This document shows, piece by piece, positions 43,917 through 53,098 of a stretch of 64,000 nt of DNA (positions within the stretch are counted from its first letter, which is position 1; every line of letters starts with the position of its first letter). Position numbers and translations under genes: made by a program. Source of the DNA: Mucilaginibacter sp. OK268 (GTDB lineage Bacteria; Bacteroidota; Bacteroidia; Sphingobacteriales; Sphingobacteriaceae); the NCBI RefSeq assembly GCF_900103125.1, contig NZ_FNJV01000013.1, positions 62,001 to 126,000 of the forward strand, in the 5' to 3' direction. Below the pieces are notes generated by a model. That model made no database searches and was not told where the DNA came from. It saw only the letters and a list, made by a program, of their open reading frames with translations.

Positions 43917-43961
43917 GAAATTACTTTTATTTAGAGTTTAGAAATTAGAGTTTAGAGTTTC
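43917..43961. repeat. Phrase repeat after nuoM, inverse of 43438-43489
   Basis: TTATTTAGAGTTTAGAAATTA and GAGTTTAGAGTTT lie just before the nuoM stop side. They are the reverse of the words at 43438-43489 on the far side of the broken gene. Confidence 0.7.
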
Positions 43962-43963
43962 CT

Positions 43964-45436
43964 TTAATATTGTTTAATGTTTATTGAATGTATTAAATTA
44001 TTTACCGCTGCCTCTGATATGTGCAGGATTGGATGCGGATAAACACCTATTGCGATGATCAGCACGCAAATAATACATAAGGTCAGTTTTTCAGATCCAC
44101 TAATATCGGTAAAAGTAGCGGTTAGCTCGTTGGTTTCACCCTGCATTACATTTTTGTACATCCGCAGCATATATACCGCGCCAAAAATGATGGTTAAGCC
44201 GGCAACTGCTCCCAATGCAATATTGAAATAATGATAGGCGCTGTATTCAAACACACCGTTAAGCAGTAAAAACTCGCCCACGAAACCGTTGGTTAAAGGC
44301 AAGCCTACTGTCCCCAGCACTATAATTAAAAAAGCTATTGAAAATTTTGGCGCAACTTTGGCAATGCCACCAAGCTGGCTGATATCACGGGTATTTAACC
44401 TACGGCTAATGATATCCCAGATAAAGAACATACCTACCACGTTGATACCGTGGCTGAGCATCTGGATCATGGCTCCCTGAACACCTACCGATGTCCAGGC
44501 AAATATACCAGCAGCTATTAAGCCAACGTGTGCAATGGATGAATAGGCGACTAAGCGTTTGCCATCTTTTTGGTTAAAGGCGATCAGCGAAGCATATATG
44601 ATACCAATCACCGCTAATATCATGACCAGGGCTTGCCAATGAGCAAAGCCAAGTGGTGCATTTGGTATTAACCAGCGGATAACACCATAGATGCCCATCT
44701 TAAGCATAATACCCGATAACAGCATAGTACCCGCTGTTGGCGCTTCGGTATAAGTATCCGGTTGCCAGGTATGGAATGGGAACAAAGGCATTTTGATAGC
44801 GAAGGCCAGGAAAAATGCCCAAAACACCAGCGACTGGTGTTTAGCATCCAAACCAATACGGTAAAACTCATGAATATCATATGTTTTGCCCGGCGATTGC
44901 AGGTACAGGTAAATGATACCTACCAGCATGAATAATGAACCGGCAAACGTGTATATAAAAAACTTAATGGTAATGCGGATACGGTTTTCGCCACCCCACA
45001 GGGCACATATAAAGTAGATCGGGATCAATGCTGCTTCCCAGCCTACGTAGAACAAAAATCCGTCTAAAGCGGTAAACACTACCAGCAAACCAGCCTGCAT
45101 AAACAGTATCAACCCGTAAAAAGCGCCTTCGTTGTTATACTTGTGCTGGTAGGTTGATAAAACAATAAGCGGTACAAGCAACGTGGTTAACAATACCATC
45201 ACCATGCTGATACCATCGATACCGGCACTAAAGTAAATACCAAATTTTGGTATCCATGGTACATCAATAGCAAACTGGGTGGTTGCATCGGGTATAAACT
45301 TGCTTAAAAATAAGCCGGCAATTACCAGTTCGGCAACTGAGAAAAATAATGCAGCGTGTTTAGCGGTCCCGTTTTTTAATAAGGCTACTATAACTGCGGC
45401 TACTACTGGTAAAAATATTAATATACTAACGGTCAT
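43964..45436 (-). CDS. nuoM: NADH-quinone oxidoreductase subunit M
   Basis: NuoM is a second antiporter-like subunit in the membrane arm. The 490-residue protein has about 14 spans, with FYVGWEAALIPIYFICALWG (proton-path Glu), KMPLFPFHTWQPDTYTEAPTAGTMLLSGIMLKMGIYG and AYSSIAHVG. It lies 23 bases after nuoL. Downstream is the repeat and pseudogene gap before nuoN. Confidence 0.98.
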   Translation of the reverse strand: MTVSILIFLPVVAAVIVALLKNGTAKHAALFFSVAELVIAGLFLSKFIPDATTQFAIDVPWIPKFGIYFSAGIDGISMVMVLLTTLLVPLIVLSTYQHKYNNEGAFYGLILFMQAGLLVVFTALDGFLFYVGWEAALIPIYFICALWGGENRIRITIKFFIYTFAGSLFMLVGIIYLYLQSPGKTYDIHEFYRIGLDAKHQSLVFWAFFLAFAIKMPLFPFHTWQPDTYTEAPTAGTMLLSGIMLKMGIYGVIRWLIPNAPLGFAHWQALVMILAVIGIIYASLIAFNQKDGKRLVAYSSIAHVGLIAAGIFAWTSVGVQGAMIQMLSHGINVVGMFFIWDIISRRLNTRDISQLGGIAKVAPKFSIAFLIIVLGTVGLPLTNGFVGEFLLLNGVFEYSAYHYFNIALGAVAGLTIIFGAVYMLRMYKNVMQGETNELTATFTDISGSEKLTLCIICVLIIAIGVYPHPILHISEAAVNNLIHSINIKQY

Positions 45437-45459
45437 GTTATATGGTAAACGCTTATCGT

Positions 45460-47376
45460 TTATATTTTAGTTAATCCAAATATGCTATACGCCAATACAG
45501 CAATAATTCCAAGTACCATGATAAATATGTAGAAACCCACATTACCGGTTTGCAGTAAGCGCAAACCTTTACTGGTTTCAATAGTACCCTTGCCTAATCC
45601 ATTCACCAAACCATCAATACCCAGGCGTTCCACCACGTTATAAAAGAAAGTGGAAAGAAAATCCAAAGGTTTACGGATGATTAGATCATACAGCTCATCG
45701 ATATAAAATTTGTTATAGGATATGCTGGTCAGTGCCGGACGCTCTTCGGTATCTGCTACCGGCAGACTTCCGCCCTTTACATATTTAAAGTAAGCATAAG
45801 CCAACGCGATTAAAGCTACCAGTACCGATGTACCCATCAGTATAAATTCTGTATTGGCCTGTAAATGATGTTCGCCCAAAATAGCATTTGACTTCTCGAA
45901 CACCGGCGCCAGGAAATGTTCCAGCTCATGGTGACCGCCCAAAACTTCGGGCACACCGATCATACCACCGATCATCGAAAGAATGGCCAGTACAATTAAC
46001 GGGATAGTGATGGTTGCCGGCGACTCATGTACATGGTGCTCCTGCTCATGTGTACCGCGGAACTTTCCATAAAAAGTAAGGTACAACATCCGGAACATAT
46101 AGAATGAAGTCAGCATAGCGGTAAATACACCAATCACATAAAATGTGGTGCTATGCGCATAAGCATGAGCTAGGATTTCGTCTTTTGAAAAGAAACCAGA
46201 AAATGGAGGGATACCCGATATCGCGATAGTACCTATCAGCATGGTAGCAAAGGTTATTTTGATCTTACCTTTCAAGCCACCCATTTTGCGCATGTCCTGC
46301 TCGCCACTCATAGCATGGATCACCGAGCCCGCGCCCAGGAATAATAAAGCTTTGAAGAAAGCGTGTGTTAATACGTGGAAGAAAGCGCCTGTGTAAGCAC
46401 CAACACCCAAACCTAAAAACATATAGCCCAATTGCGATACGGTTGAATAGGCCAGTACCTTTTTAATATCTGTTTGTGTTAATGCAATTAATGCAGCGAA
46501 CAATGCCGTTGCCAAACCAATGATGGCTACTACCTCCATAGTAAACGGAGACAGGGAATAGAAAATATTGGAACGCGCTATCATGTATACACCAGCTGTA
46601 ACCATGGTAGCCGCGTGTATCAGCGCCGATACCGGTGTTGGGCCGGCCATGGCATCGGGTAGCCAGGTAAATAAGGGCAACTGGGCCGATTTACCAACAG
46701 CACCTACAAAAAGCAGTAAAGTTATAGCCGTTAAGGGTATTGTTTGATCGCCAGTTAAAGCCGCCGCCTTAGGAAATATGGTAGCAAAATCAATGCTGCC
46801 AAAAAAATGTATGATCAAAAATATACCTAACAAAAAGCCAAGGTCGCCAATACGGTTCATTACAAAGGCTTTTTTTGCGGCATCGGCATAGCTTGGATTG
46901 GTATACCAGAAACCGATAAGCAGGTAGGAGCATAAACCTACGCCTTCCCAACCGATAAACATGATAAGGTAATTTGAACCCATCACTAGTAAAAGCATAA
47001 AGAATACGAACAGGTTCAGGTAAGCAAAGAATTTACCGAAACCGTTATCATCGTGCATATAACCTATCGAATACAGGTGGATGAGGAAGCCAACCCCCGT
47101 AATAATCAACAGCATGATAGCACTCAACTGGTCAACCAGGAACGCGAAATGTATTTTAAGCGAACCAACAGAGATCCAATCGAAATAAGTAACATTAATA
47201 GGATGACCGCTTGATTTGATCTGGAAGAAAACTGCCAGGCTTAAACCAAAAGACACCAGTACCAGCAGGCTGCCAATAAAGCCAATTACGTTTTTTGATA
47301 ATGAATTGCGGCCAAGTCCGTTAATAATAAAACCGGCTAACGGTAATATGGGAATAAGCCAGATGTATTGATTCAT
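45460..47376 (-). CDS. nuoL: NADH-quinone oxidoreductase subunit L
   Basis: NuoL is the distal proton-pumping subunit. The 638-residue protein has about 16 spans; MFIGWEGVGLCSYLLIGFWY carries the key Glu, KSAQLPLFTWLPDAMAGPTPVSALIHAATMVTAG the central Lys/His path. The late region (about 490-638) contains the long lateral helix and the last span. It precedes nuoM by 23 bases. Confidence 0.98.
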   Translation of the reverse strand: MNQYIWLIPILPLAGFIINGLGRNSLSKNVIGFIGSLLVLVSFGLSLAVFFQIKSSGHPINVTYFDWISVGSLKIHFAFLVDQLSAIMLLIITGVGFLIHLYSIGYMHDDNGFGKFFAYLNLFVFFMLLLVMGSNYLIMFIGWEGVGLCSYLLIGFWYTNPSYADAAKKAFVMNRIGDLGFLLGIFLIIHFFGSIDFATIFPKAAALTGDQTIPLTAITLLLFVGAVGKSAQLPLFTWLPDAMAGPTPVSALIHAATMVTAGVYMIARSNIFYSLSPFTMEVVAIIGLATALFAALIALTQTDIKKVLAYSTVSQLGYMFLGLGVGAYTGAFFHVLTHAFFKALLFLGAGSVIHAMSGEQDMRKMGGLKGKIKITFATMLIGTIAISGIPPFSGFFSKDEILAHAYAHSTTFYVIGVFTAMLTSFYMFRMLYLTFYGKFRGTHEQEHHVHESPATITIPLIVLAILSMIGGMIGVPEVLGGHHELEHFLAPVFEKSNAILGEHHLQANTEFILMGTSVLVALIALAYAYFKYVKGGSLPVADTEERPALTSISYNKFYIDELYDLIIRKPLDFLSTFFYNVVERLGIDGLVNGLGKGTIETSKGLRLLQTGNVGFYIFIMVLGIIAVLAYSIFGLTKI

Positions 47377-47378
47377 GT

Positions 47379-47487
47379 TTTATACGTTGTACGTTTTATG
47401 TTGTACGTGATACGTGTATTCTACGTAACGCGTTTATATTTTTATAGATGACAGATCCGAAATCGAAATTCCGAAATCCAAAATCAC
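47379..47487. repeat. Phrase repeat between nuoK and nuoL
   Basis: TACGTTGTACGTTTTATGTTG and TACGTGATACGTG words are followed by GATCCGAAATCGAAATTCCG and AAATCCAAAATCAC words. There is no ORF. Confidence 0.6.
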
Positions 47488-47488
47488 T

Positions 47489-47818
47489 CTACCATTTCAG
47501 CCTGTTCAGTACGTTGATGTCAACCGAGTTGGTATTACGATAGATCATCACAATGATGGCTAATCCTACCGCAACTTCCGCGGCAGCTAATGCCATAATA
47601 AAGAACACGAAAACCTGTCCGCTGGCATCACCCCGGTAAACCGAGAAAGCGGTAAGCAATAGGTTAACCGCGTTAAGCATCAGCTCAACCGACATGAAAA
47701 TCACGATAGCATTGCGGCGTATCAATACGCCCATTACCCCTATCGAAAAAATAATGGCGCTTAATAATATATAATGATTAAGCGGTACCGCGTGTAGGGT
47801 ATTTGTTAAACTATCCAT
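47489..47818 (-). CDS. nuoK: NADH-quinone oxidoreductase subunit K
   Basis: The 109-residue protein has three membrane spans (about 17-34, 40-60, 71-92). MSVELMLNAVNLLLTAFSVY contains the conserved Glu and the AAAEVAVGLAIIVMIYR segment the second one. It starts 2 bases after nuoJ, so the two are coupled. Confidence 0.97.
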   Translation of the reverse strand: MDSLTNTLHAVPLNHYILLSAIIFSIGVMGVLIRRNAIVIFMSVELMLNAVNLLLTAFSVYRGDASGQVFVFFIMALAAAEVAVGLAIIVMIYRNTNSVDINVLNRLKW

Positions 47819-47820
47819 TA

Positions 47821-48318
47821 TTATGCAGTTTTAGGGTCTTTAGTAGCCAATAAAACAGCGCCTACCATTGCCGATAACAGCAATACAGACGATACCTCAA
47901 ATGGCAATAAAAATTCATTAAACAATACTTTACCCAGGTTTTTCACCAGGCCCAGGTCAGGGTTTTTTAATATCACCGGGTTTGATGTGGCTATCAGTTT
48001 TAATGACGATGCCAAAGCTACCGCCAGGATACCTCCGCCAAACACACCTGCTATTTTTATCATAAATGGCTTTACTGGCTCACTTTCCTTGTTCAGGTTG
48101 ATGAGCATCAGCGTGTACAGGAACAATACCAGGATAGCCCCCATGTACACAATAAAGTTAACGATGGCCAGAAACTGGGCATTCAATAAAATATAGTGAA
48201 TGGTGAACGTAAAAAAGGTAAGTATCAGGTAAAGGATACTATGTACCGGGTTTTTGGCCGAGATAACCAGTATCGAAAAGAATATGGACAAAAACGCGAT
48301 GAAGTAAAATGTACTCAT
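47821..48318 (-). CDS. nuoJ: NADH-quinone oxidoreductase subunit J
   Basis: The 165-residue protein has five membrane spans. NPVHSILYLILTFFTFTIHYILLNAQFLAIVNFIVYMGAILVLFLYTLML contains the pi-bulge helix of the family. It lies 58 bases after nuoI and 2 bases before nuoK. Confidence 0.96.
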   Translation of the reverse strand: MSTFYFIAFLSIFFSILVISAKNPVHSILYLILTFFTFTIHYILLNAQFLAIVNFIVYMGAILVLFLYTLMLINLNKESEPVKPFMIKIAGVFGGGILAVALASSLKLIATSNPVILKNPDLGLVKNLGKVLFNEFLLPFEVSSVLLLSAMVGAVLLATKDPKTA

Positions 48319-48376
48319 GTTTATATTTACAAAATACCCTTTCCCATTAAAGTTTGGGCAAAGGTATAAAACTTCT

Positions 48377-48874
48377 TTATTGATTTAAGGGGGCCTCTAC
48401 TAATTTGTCTTTACCGTAAATAAAATCCTTCCTCAAATAGTCGGCAGGTACAATATCACCGTCAAGATAGATAGCTTCTTTAGGGCAAGCCTCTTCACAC
48501 AATCCGCAGAAAATGCAACGCAGCATGTTTATTTCATAAACAGCGGCATACTTTTCTTCGCGGTACAGGTTTTCTTCACCTGGCTGGCGCTCTGCTGCCG
48601 TCATGGTGATGGCTTCGGCCGGGCATGAAAGCGCGCACAATCCGCAGGCGGTGCAGCGTTCCTTACCATTCTCATCACGTTTCAGGGAGTGCATACCACG
48701 AAAGTTCTCAGAAAATTCGCGCTTCTCTTCCGGATAACTGATGGTTACCGGTTTCTTGAAAAAGTGCTTCATGGTAGTAGCCAGGCCACTAACAATAGCC
48801 GGTAGGTAAGCACGCTCCATAAAATTGAGTGGCTTTACTTCCAGTACTTTTTTCTTATTGCTTAATGATTCCAT
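48377..48874 (-). CDS. nuoI: NADH-quinone oxidoreductase subunit I
   Basis: NuoI carries the two 4Fe-4S clusters N6a and N6b that pass electrons to NuoB. From the ATG at 48874 it has 165 residues with CTACGLCALSCPAEAI and CIFCGLCEEACPKEAI. The frame is open to 48937 inside nuoH, but starting at 48874 leaves 4 bases after the nuoH stop and gives a normal head. Confidence 0.97.
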   Translation of the reverse strand: MESLSNKKKVLEVKPLNFMERAYLPAIVSGLATTMKHFFKKPVTISYPEEKREFSENFRGMHSLKRDENGKERCTACGLCALSCPAEAITMTAAERQPGEENLYREEKYAAVYEINMLRCIFCGLCEEACPKEAIYLDGDIVPADYLRKDFIYGKDKLVEAPLNQ

Positions 48875-48878
48875 TTTA

Positions 48879-49925
48879 TTAAAATCCAAAGTGTGTAAGT
48901 AATGTACTACCAATACCGGTAAGCACAATGTTGGCAATGGCCAATGGTATCAATATTTTCCAACCCAGATCCATCAACTGATCATAACGGAAACGTGGGA
49001 TAGTCCAGCGCACCCACATGAAAAAGAAGATGAATGAGATAATTTTTATAAAGAATACACCAACCCCGATCAGCGGACCTATAGCCGGACCTGTATGGGC
49101 CAATACCCAGTCCATACCCGGATAGTTGTAACCACCCCAATATAAGGTAGCCATAACCGCCGATGAGATAAACATATTGATATACTCTGCAAACAAGTAA
49201 AAACCTAATTTCATGGAGGAGTATTCGGTATGATAACCGCCAACCAGCTCAGTTTCGCACTCGGGCAAATCAAAGGGCGTACGGTTAGTTTCGGCAAAGG
49301 CGCATACGATGAATAGTATAAAACCAAGTGGCTGCCTTAATACATTCCAGTGCCAGCTGTGTTGTTGCTCGGCAATTTCGCGCATGCTTAAAGTACCGGT
49401 TAACATCAGCAAAGCGATGATGGATAAACCCATCGAAATTTCATAGCTGATATTTTGCGATGCCGCGCGGATAGCACCCAATAAGGAGTATTTATTGTTT
49501 GATGCCCAGCCACCTATCATTACGCCATACACACCTAATGATACTACGCCAAAAATGTACAGTACACCTACGTTGATATCGGTTACCTGCAAATCAATAC
49601 TATGACCGCCGATAACCATTGTTTGCCCCCATGGAATAACAGCCGAACCTATACAGGCGGTCAATATAGCCAGGGAAGGCCCAACAATAAACAGGAAAGG
49701 CGTTGCATTGGTTGGGATGATCTCTTCTTTTAAAAACATTTTGCCACCATCGGCCAGAGGTTGTAAAATACCCCATGGACCGGCACGGTTAGGGCCTATC
49801 CTATCCTGGAAAAACGCGGCAACTTTACGTTCGGCATAGGTGGAGTACATAGCCATCACCAGGCTGATAACGAAAATGATCAGTATCAGGCCAATTTTAA
49901 TCAGTATATCTGCAGTCGATCCCAT
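48879..49925 (-). CDS. nuoH: NADH-quinone oxidoreductase subunit H
   Basis: NuoH forms the quinone-binding chamber with NuoB and NuoD. The 348-residue protein has eight spans; YAERKVAAFFQDRIGPNRAGPWGILQPLADGGKMFLKEE, AETNRTPFDLPECETELVGGY and FVRWTIPRFRYDQLM-like VRWTIPRFRYDQLM are conserved. Its start overlaps the nuoG stop by one base. Confidence 0.98.
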   Translation of the reverse strand: MGSTADILIKIGLILIIFVISLVMAMYSTYAERKVAAFFQDRIGPNRAGPWGILQPLADGGKMFLKEEIIPTNATPFLFIVGPSLAILTACIGSAVIPWGQTMVIGGHSIDLQVTDINVGVLYIFGVVSLGVYGVMIGGWASNNKYSLLGAIRAASQNISYEISMGLSIIALLMLTGTLSMREIAEQQHSWHWNVLRQPLGFILFIVCAFAETNRTPFDLPECETELVGGYHTEYSSMKLGFYLFAEYINMFISSAVMATLYWGGYNYPGMDWVLAHTGPAIGPLIGVGVFFIKIISFIFFFMWVRWTIPRFRYDQLMDLGWKILIPLAIANIVLTGIGSTLLTHFGF

Positions 49926-50920
49926 TATAAGCGTGTGTCTCGTTCAAATTGTTCTTTATTCGCTTCCATCAGTACCGGGTTGGTTTTAACCACCGGCAGC
50001 GGTATAAATTCGTAGTGATTTGAGCTGATCACTGATTTATGCGATATCTTGCGTGGGCCTTCAATTACCCAGTCGGCTGTTTTCTTTTTATCAAAACGGC
50101 AGGTATTGCAAATAAACTCTTCTACCTCGCCATAAACATCTTTACGGCCGGTTACCCTGATCACATCCTCGCCTTTGTACCATAAAGTAGTTTTACCACA
50201 GCATTTATCGCAATCACGATGCGCATCTACTGGTTTGGTAAACCATACCCTGTTTTTAAAGCGGAAAGTTTTATCGGTTAACGCTCCTACCGGACAAACG
50301 TCGATCACGTTGCCTGAAAAATCGTTATCAATAGCTTTTGATATATAAGTGGAGATCTCCGAATGATCGCCCCTGTTCAGGATACCATGTAAACGAGTAT
50401 TGGTGATCTGATCGGCGGTGAACACACAACGGTAGCAAAGGATGCAACGGGTCATGTGTAACTGTATCTTATCGCCGATATCAATCTTTTCGAATGTACG
50501 ACGGTCAAACTCGTAACGGGTTTTAGCAGCGCCATGTTCAAAACCTAAGTCTTGCAAATGGCATTCACCAGCCTGGTCACATACCGGGCAATCCAGCGGG
50601 TGATTGATCAATAACATTTCAACCACACCTTTGCGGGCTTCAATCACTTCGGGCGAGGTAATATTTTGCACTTCCATACCATCCATTACCGTGGTACGGC
50701 ATGATGCTACCAGTTTAGGCATCGGGCGCGGATCTTTTTCAGAGCCTTTGCTTACCTTAACCAAACAGGTACGGCATTTACCGCCACTGCCTTCCAGCTT
50801 GGAGTAATAGCACATCGCAGGTGGAACAATATCGCCCCCGATCTGCCTTGCGGCATTCAGAATGCTTGTTCCCGGTTCTACTTCAACGGGTATTCCGTCT
50901 ATGGTTACTTTCATTGACAT
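49925..50920 (-). CDS. nuoG: Short NuoG-like iron-sulfur subunit
   Basis: The protein is 331 residues, against about 900 for E. coli NuoG. It keeps the 2Fe-2S domain (MCYYSKLEGSGGKCRTCLVKV with C near 75), the His/Cys cluster (CPVCDQAGECHLQDLG), and two Cys sets around CILCYRCVFTADQ and VIDVCPVGALTDK, then a CDKCC..CNTC segment. The molybdopterin-like C-terminal domain is absent, as in other Bacteroidota. It still supplies the electron wires from NuoF to NuoI. It overlaps nuoH by one base. Confidence 0.93.
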   Translation of the reverse strand: MSMKVTIDGIPVEVEPGTSILNAARQIGGDIVPPAMCYYSKLEGSGGKCRTCLVKVSKGSEKDPRPMPKLVASCRTTVMDGMEVQNITSPEVIEARKGVVEMLLINHPLDCPVCDQAGECHLQDLGFEHGAAKTRYEFDRRTFEKIDIGDKIQLHMTRCILCYRCVFTADQITNTRLHGILNRGDHSEISTYISKAIDNDFSGNVIDVCPVGALTDKTFRFKNRVWFTKPVDAHRDCDKCCGKTTLWYKGEDVIRVTGRKDVYGEVEEFICNTCRFDKKKTADWVIEGPRKISHKSVISSNHYEFIPLPVVKTNPVLMEANKEQFERDTRL

Positions 50921-50940
50921 TTTATATAACGTCCTTGTAT

Positions 50941-50985
50941 AAACTCTAAATTCTACTTTCTAAATCCTAAGGTTTTAGAAACTTA
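50941..50985. repeat. Phrase repeat in the nuoF-nuoG gap
   Basis: AAACTCTAAATTCTACTTTC and TAAATCCTAAGG words follow the same style as those near nuoN, but are not arranged as a clean dyad here. Confidence 0.5.
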
Positions 50986-50995
50986 TCTTCTTCCC

Positions 50996-51079
50996 GTCAT
51001 TGCGAGGTACGAAGCAATCTCTATACTATACAGAACGACTCTGTAAATCGGGGATTGCTTCGTACCTCGCAATGACGCG
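50996..51079. repeat. GTCATTGCGAGG dyad element, canonical copy
   Basis: GTCATTGCGAGGTACGAAGC (50996-51015) is inverted at GCTTCGTACCTCGCAATGAC (51056-51075). Each half also folds: ATTGC pairs with GCAAT. The middle CTCTATACTATACAGA matches 9634-9774 in the other orientation. It fills the nuoF-nuoG gap of 171 bases. Confidence 0.85.
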
Positions 51080-51091
51080 TGGTTTTATTTT

Positions 51092-52456
51092 TTATCCAGC
51101 TACAGATTCCAATTTCGGCAACGGATCTGCGTAATGTGCTAAACCGTAATTCCTTGTTGTTGCTTCGTTTGCATTAGTCACGTGCCATTCAAACTCATCC
51201 CTGAAGTGGCGGATAGCGCTGGCCACCGGCCATGCTGCCGCGTCGCCCAGCGGACAAATCGTGTTTCCTTCAATTTTTTTAGAGATATCAACCAACAGGT
51301 CCATATCACTTTGTTTACCATGACCGTACTCTAAACGGTGCAATACTTTTTCCATCCATCCCGTACCTTCACGGCATGGCGAACATTGTCCGCAGCTTTC
51401 ATGATGATAAAAACGGGCAAAGTTCCAGGTATTACGAACGATACAAGCATCCTCATCGTAAGCAATAAAACCACCCGAACCCATCATGGTACCCGTTACA
51501 AAACCACCATCAGCCAATGATTCGTAGCTCATTAAGCGAGGTTCGTTATTAATGGTTTTCAGAATAAGATTAGCTGGTAAAATAGGTACTGATGAACCAC
51601 CCGCAACAACCGCTTTCAGGCGTTTGCCGTTGGCAATACCACCACAATATTCGTCAGAATATAAAAACTCTTCAACAGGTAAACCCAGATCAATTTCGTA
51701 AACACCAGGTTTTTTCAGGTTACCACCAGCTGATATCAGCTTGGTTCCTGTACTCCTGCCGATACCTAGTTTAGCGTATTCGTCGCCACCTTCGTTTATG
51801 ATAGGTACTACTGCTGCTATCGATTCTACGTTGTTTACTACCGTTGGGCAACCATATAAACCAGCAATAGCCGGGAATGGTGGTTTAATACGCGGGTTAC
51901 CACGTTTGCCTTCCAATGATTCCAGCAAAGCGGTTTCTTCACCGCAAATGTAGGCACCACCACCGGGCTGTACATAAAGCTCCAGATCATAACCCGAGCC
52001 TAAAATATTTTTACCTAAAAACCCTTTTGCTTTTGCTTCGGCAATGGCTTTTTCCAGGATCCTGATCTGCGGCATCATTTCGCCGCGAACGTAGATAAAT
52101 GAAGTATTGGCGCCTAATGCAAAACTCGATGTGATCATACCCTCAATGAGCAGGTGAGGAATATAGGTCATCAGGTAGCGGTCTTTAAAAGTACCGGGTT
52201 CCGATTCATCAGCGTTGCAAACCAGGTAACGTGCCACACCCTCTGGCTTAGCCAAAAAGCTCCACTTCATACCCGTTGGGAAACCCGCGCCACCACGGCC
52301 ACGCAAGCCCGATTTCTTCACTTCTTCAACCACCGCCTCTGGCGACATGGTTTTCAAAGCTTTTTCAACAGAAGCGTAACCACCCTTGGAGCGGTAAACA
52401 TCAAAAGTGTTGATGCCGGGTACGTTTATATGTTCTAATAATAATTTGCGACCCAT
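51092..52456 (-). CDS. nuoF: NADH-quinone oxidoreductase subunit F
   Basis: NuoF binds NADH and FMN and holds cluster N3. The 454-residue protein has RGRGGAGFPTGMKW (FMN/NADH site), NADESEPGTFKDR, GAYICGEETALLESLEGKRG and the cluster motif ESCGQCSPCREGTGWM. It lies 117 bases after nuoE, across a phrase repeat. Confidence 0.98.
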   Translation of the reverse strand: MGRKLLLEHINVPGINTFDVYRSKGGYASVEKALKTMSPEAVVEEVKKSGLRGRGGAGFPTGMKWSFLAKPEGVARYLVCNADESEPGTFKDRYLMTYIPHLLIEGMITSSFALGANTSFIYVRGEMMPQIRILEKAIAEAKAKGFLGKNILGSGYDLELYVQPGGGAYICGEETALLESLEGKRGNPRIKPPFPAIAGLYGCPTVVNNVESIAAVVPIINEGGDEYAKLGIGRSTGTKLISAGGNLKKPGVYEIDLGLPVEEFLYSDEYCGGIANGKRLKAVVAGGSSVPILPANLILKTINNEPRLMSYESLADGGFVTGTMMGSGGFIAYDEDACIVRNTWNFARFYHHESCGQCSPCREGTGWMEKVLHRLEYGHGKQSDMDLLVDISKKIEGNTICPLGDAAAWPVASAIRHFRDEFEWHVTNANEATTRNYGLAHYADPLPKLESVAG

Positions 52457-52463
52457 TTGTTTA

Positions 52464-52573
52464 AATTCTAATCTCTAAATTCTAAAAGCTAAATACTAGT
52501 CTCTAAATTCTAAACTTTAATTACTAAATTCTAAACCCAGATTTTTAGTCCTTAATCCTTTGTCTTTAAATCC
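52464..52573. repeat. Phrase repeat between nuoE and nuoF
   Basis: AAATTCTAATCTCTAAATTC, CTAGTCTCTAAATTC, TACTAAATTCTAAACCC and then TCCTTAATCCTTTGTC, AAATCCTTAATCTC: the words drift through the stretch. There is no clean inverse arm. Confidence 0.6.
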
Positions 52574-53098
52574 TTAATCTCTTTTTCCTGCTGTTAAATC
52601 GCCGATCAATTTATCTACCGAATCGTTAGTTAAATTCTCGTAAAAAGTATATTCAGGGCCAATTTGTAAAACCGGACCAAAACCGCAAGCGGCCAAACAT
52701 TCTACACCGCGCCAGCTAAACAGGCCATCGGCAGTAACTTCACCCTCTTTTACCCCCAGCTTCTGCTCAATATGATCCATGATTTTTTCGGCACCTACCA
52801 GGCAGCAACCGCTGGTACGGCAAACTTCCAATACATATTTACCCTGCGGGCGTAAAAAGTACATGCTATAAAATGAAGCTACTTCATATACCTCAATTGG
52901 TAATATCTCCAAATAGGCAGCCACCTTATCCATTGCAGGTACACTTGTCCAGCCAAATTCGGCCTGTACCAGGTGCAGTATCGGCAGTAAGCCCGATTTT
53001 TGTTTCCCCAGCGGATAACGGCTTACGATATCATCAAATTTACTGATCAGTTCCGGCGAAAAATCAACCGGCACCTGAGTATCTTCCACTTTAAGCAT
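52574..53098 (-). CDS. nuoE: NADH-quinone oxidoreductase subunit E
   Basis: NuoE is a thioredoxin-fold subunit with the 2Fe-2S cluster N1a. The 174-residue protein has SKFDDIVSRYPLGKQKSGLLPILHLVQAEFG, VCRTSGCCLVGA and CLAACGFGPVLQ, the four-Cys ligand pattern. Its start overlaps the nuoD stop by 8 bases. Confidence 0.97.
   Translation of the reverse strand: MLKVEDTQVPVDFSPELISKFDDIVSRYPLGKQKSGLLPILHLVQAEFGWTSVPAMDKVAAYLEILPIEVYEVASFYSMYFLRPQGKYVLEVCRTSGCCLVGAEKIMDHIEQKLGVKEGEVTADGLFSWRGVECLAACGFGPVLQIGPEYTFYENLTNDSVDKLIGDLTAGKRD

Noticed and set aside
52464..52573. CRISPR-like array of short words
   Set aside because: The words vary in length and spacing, with no constant repeat or unique spacers and no cas genes.
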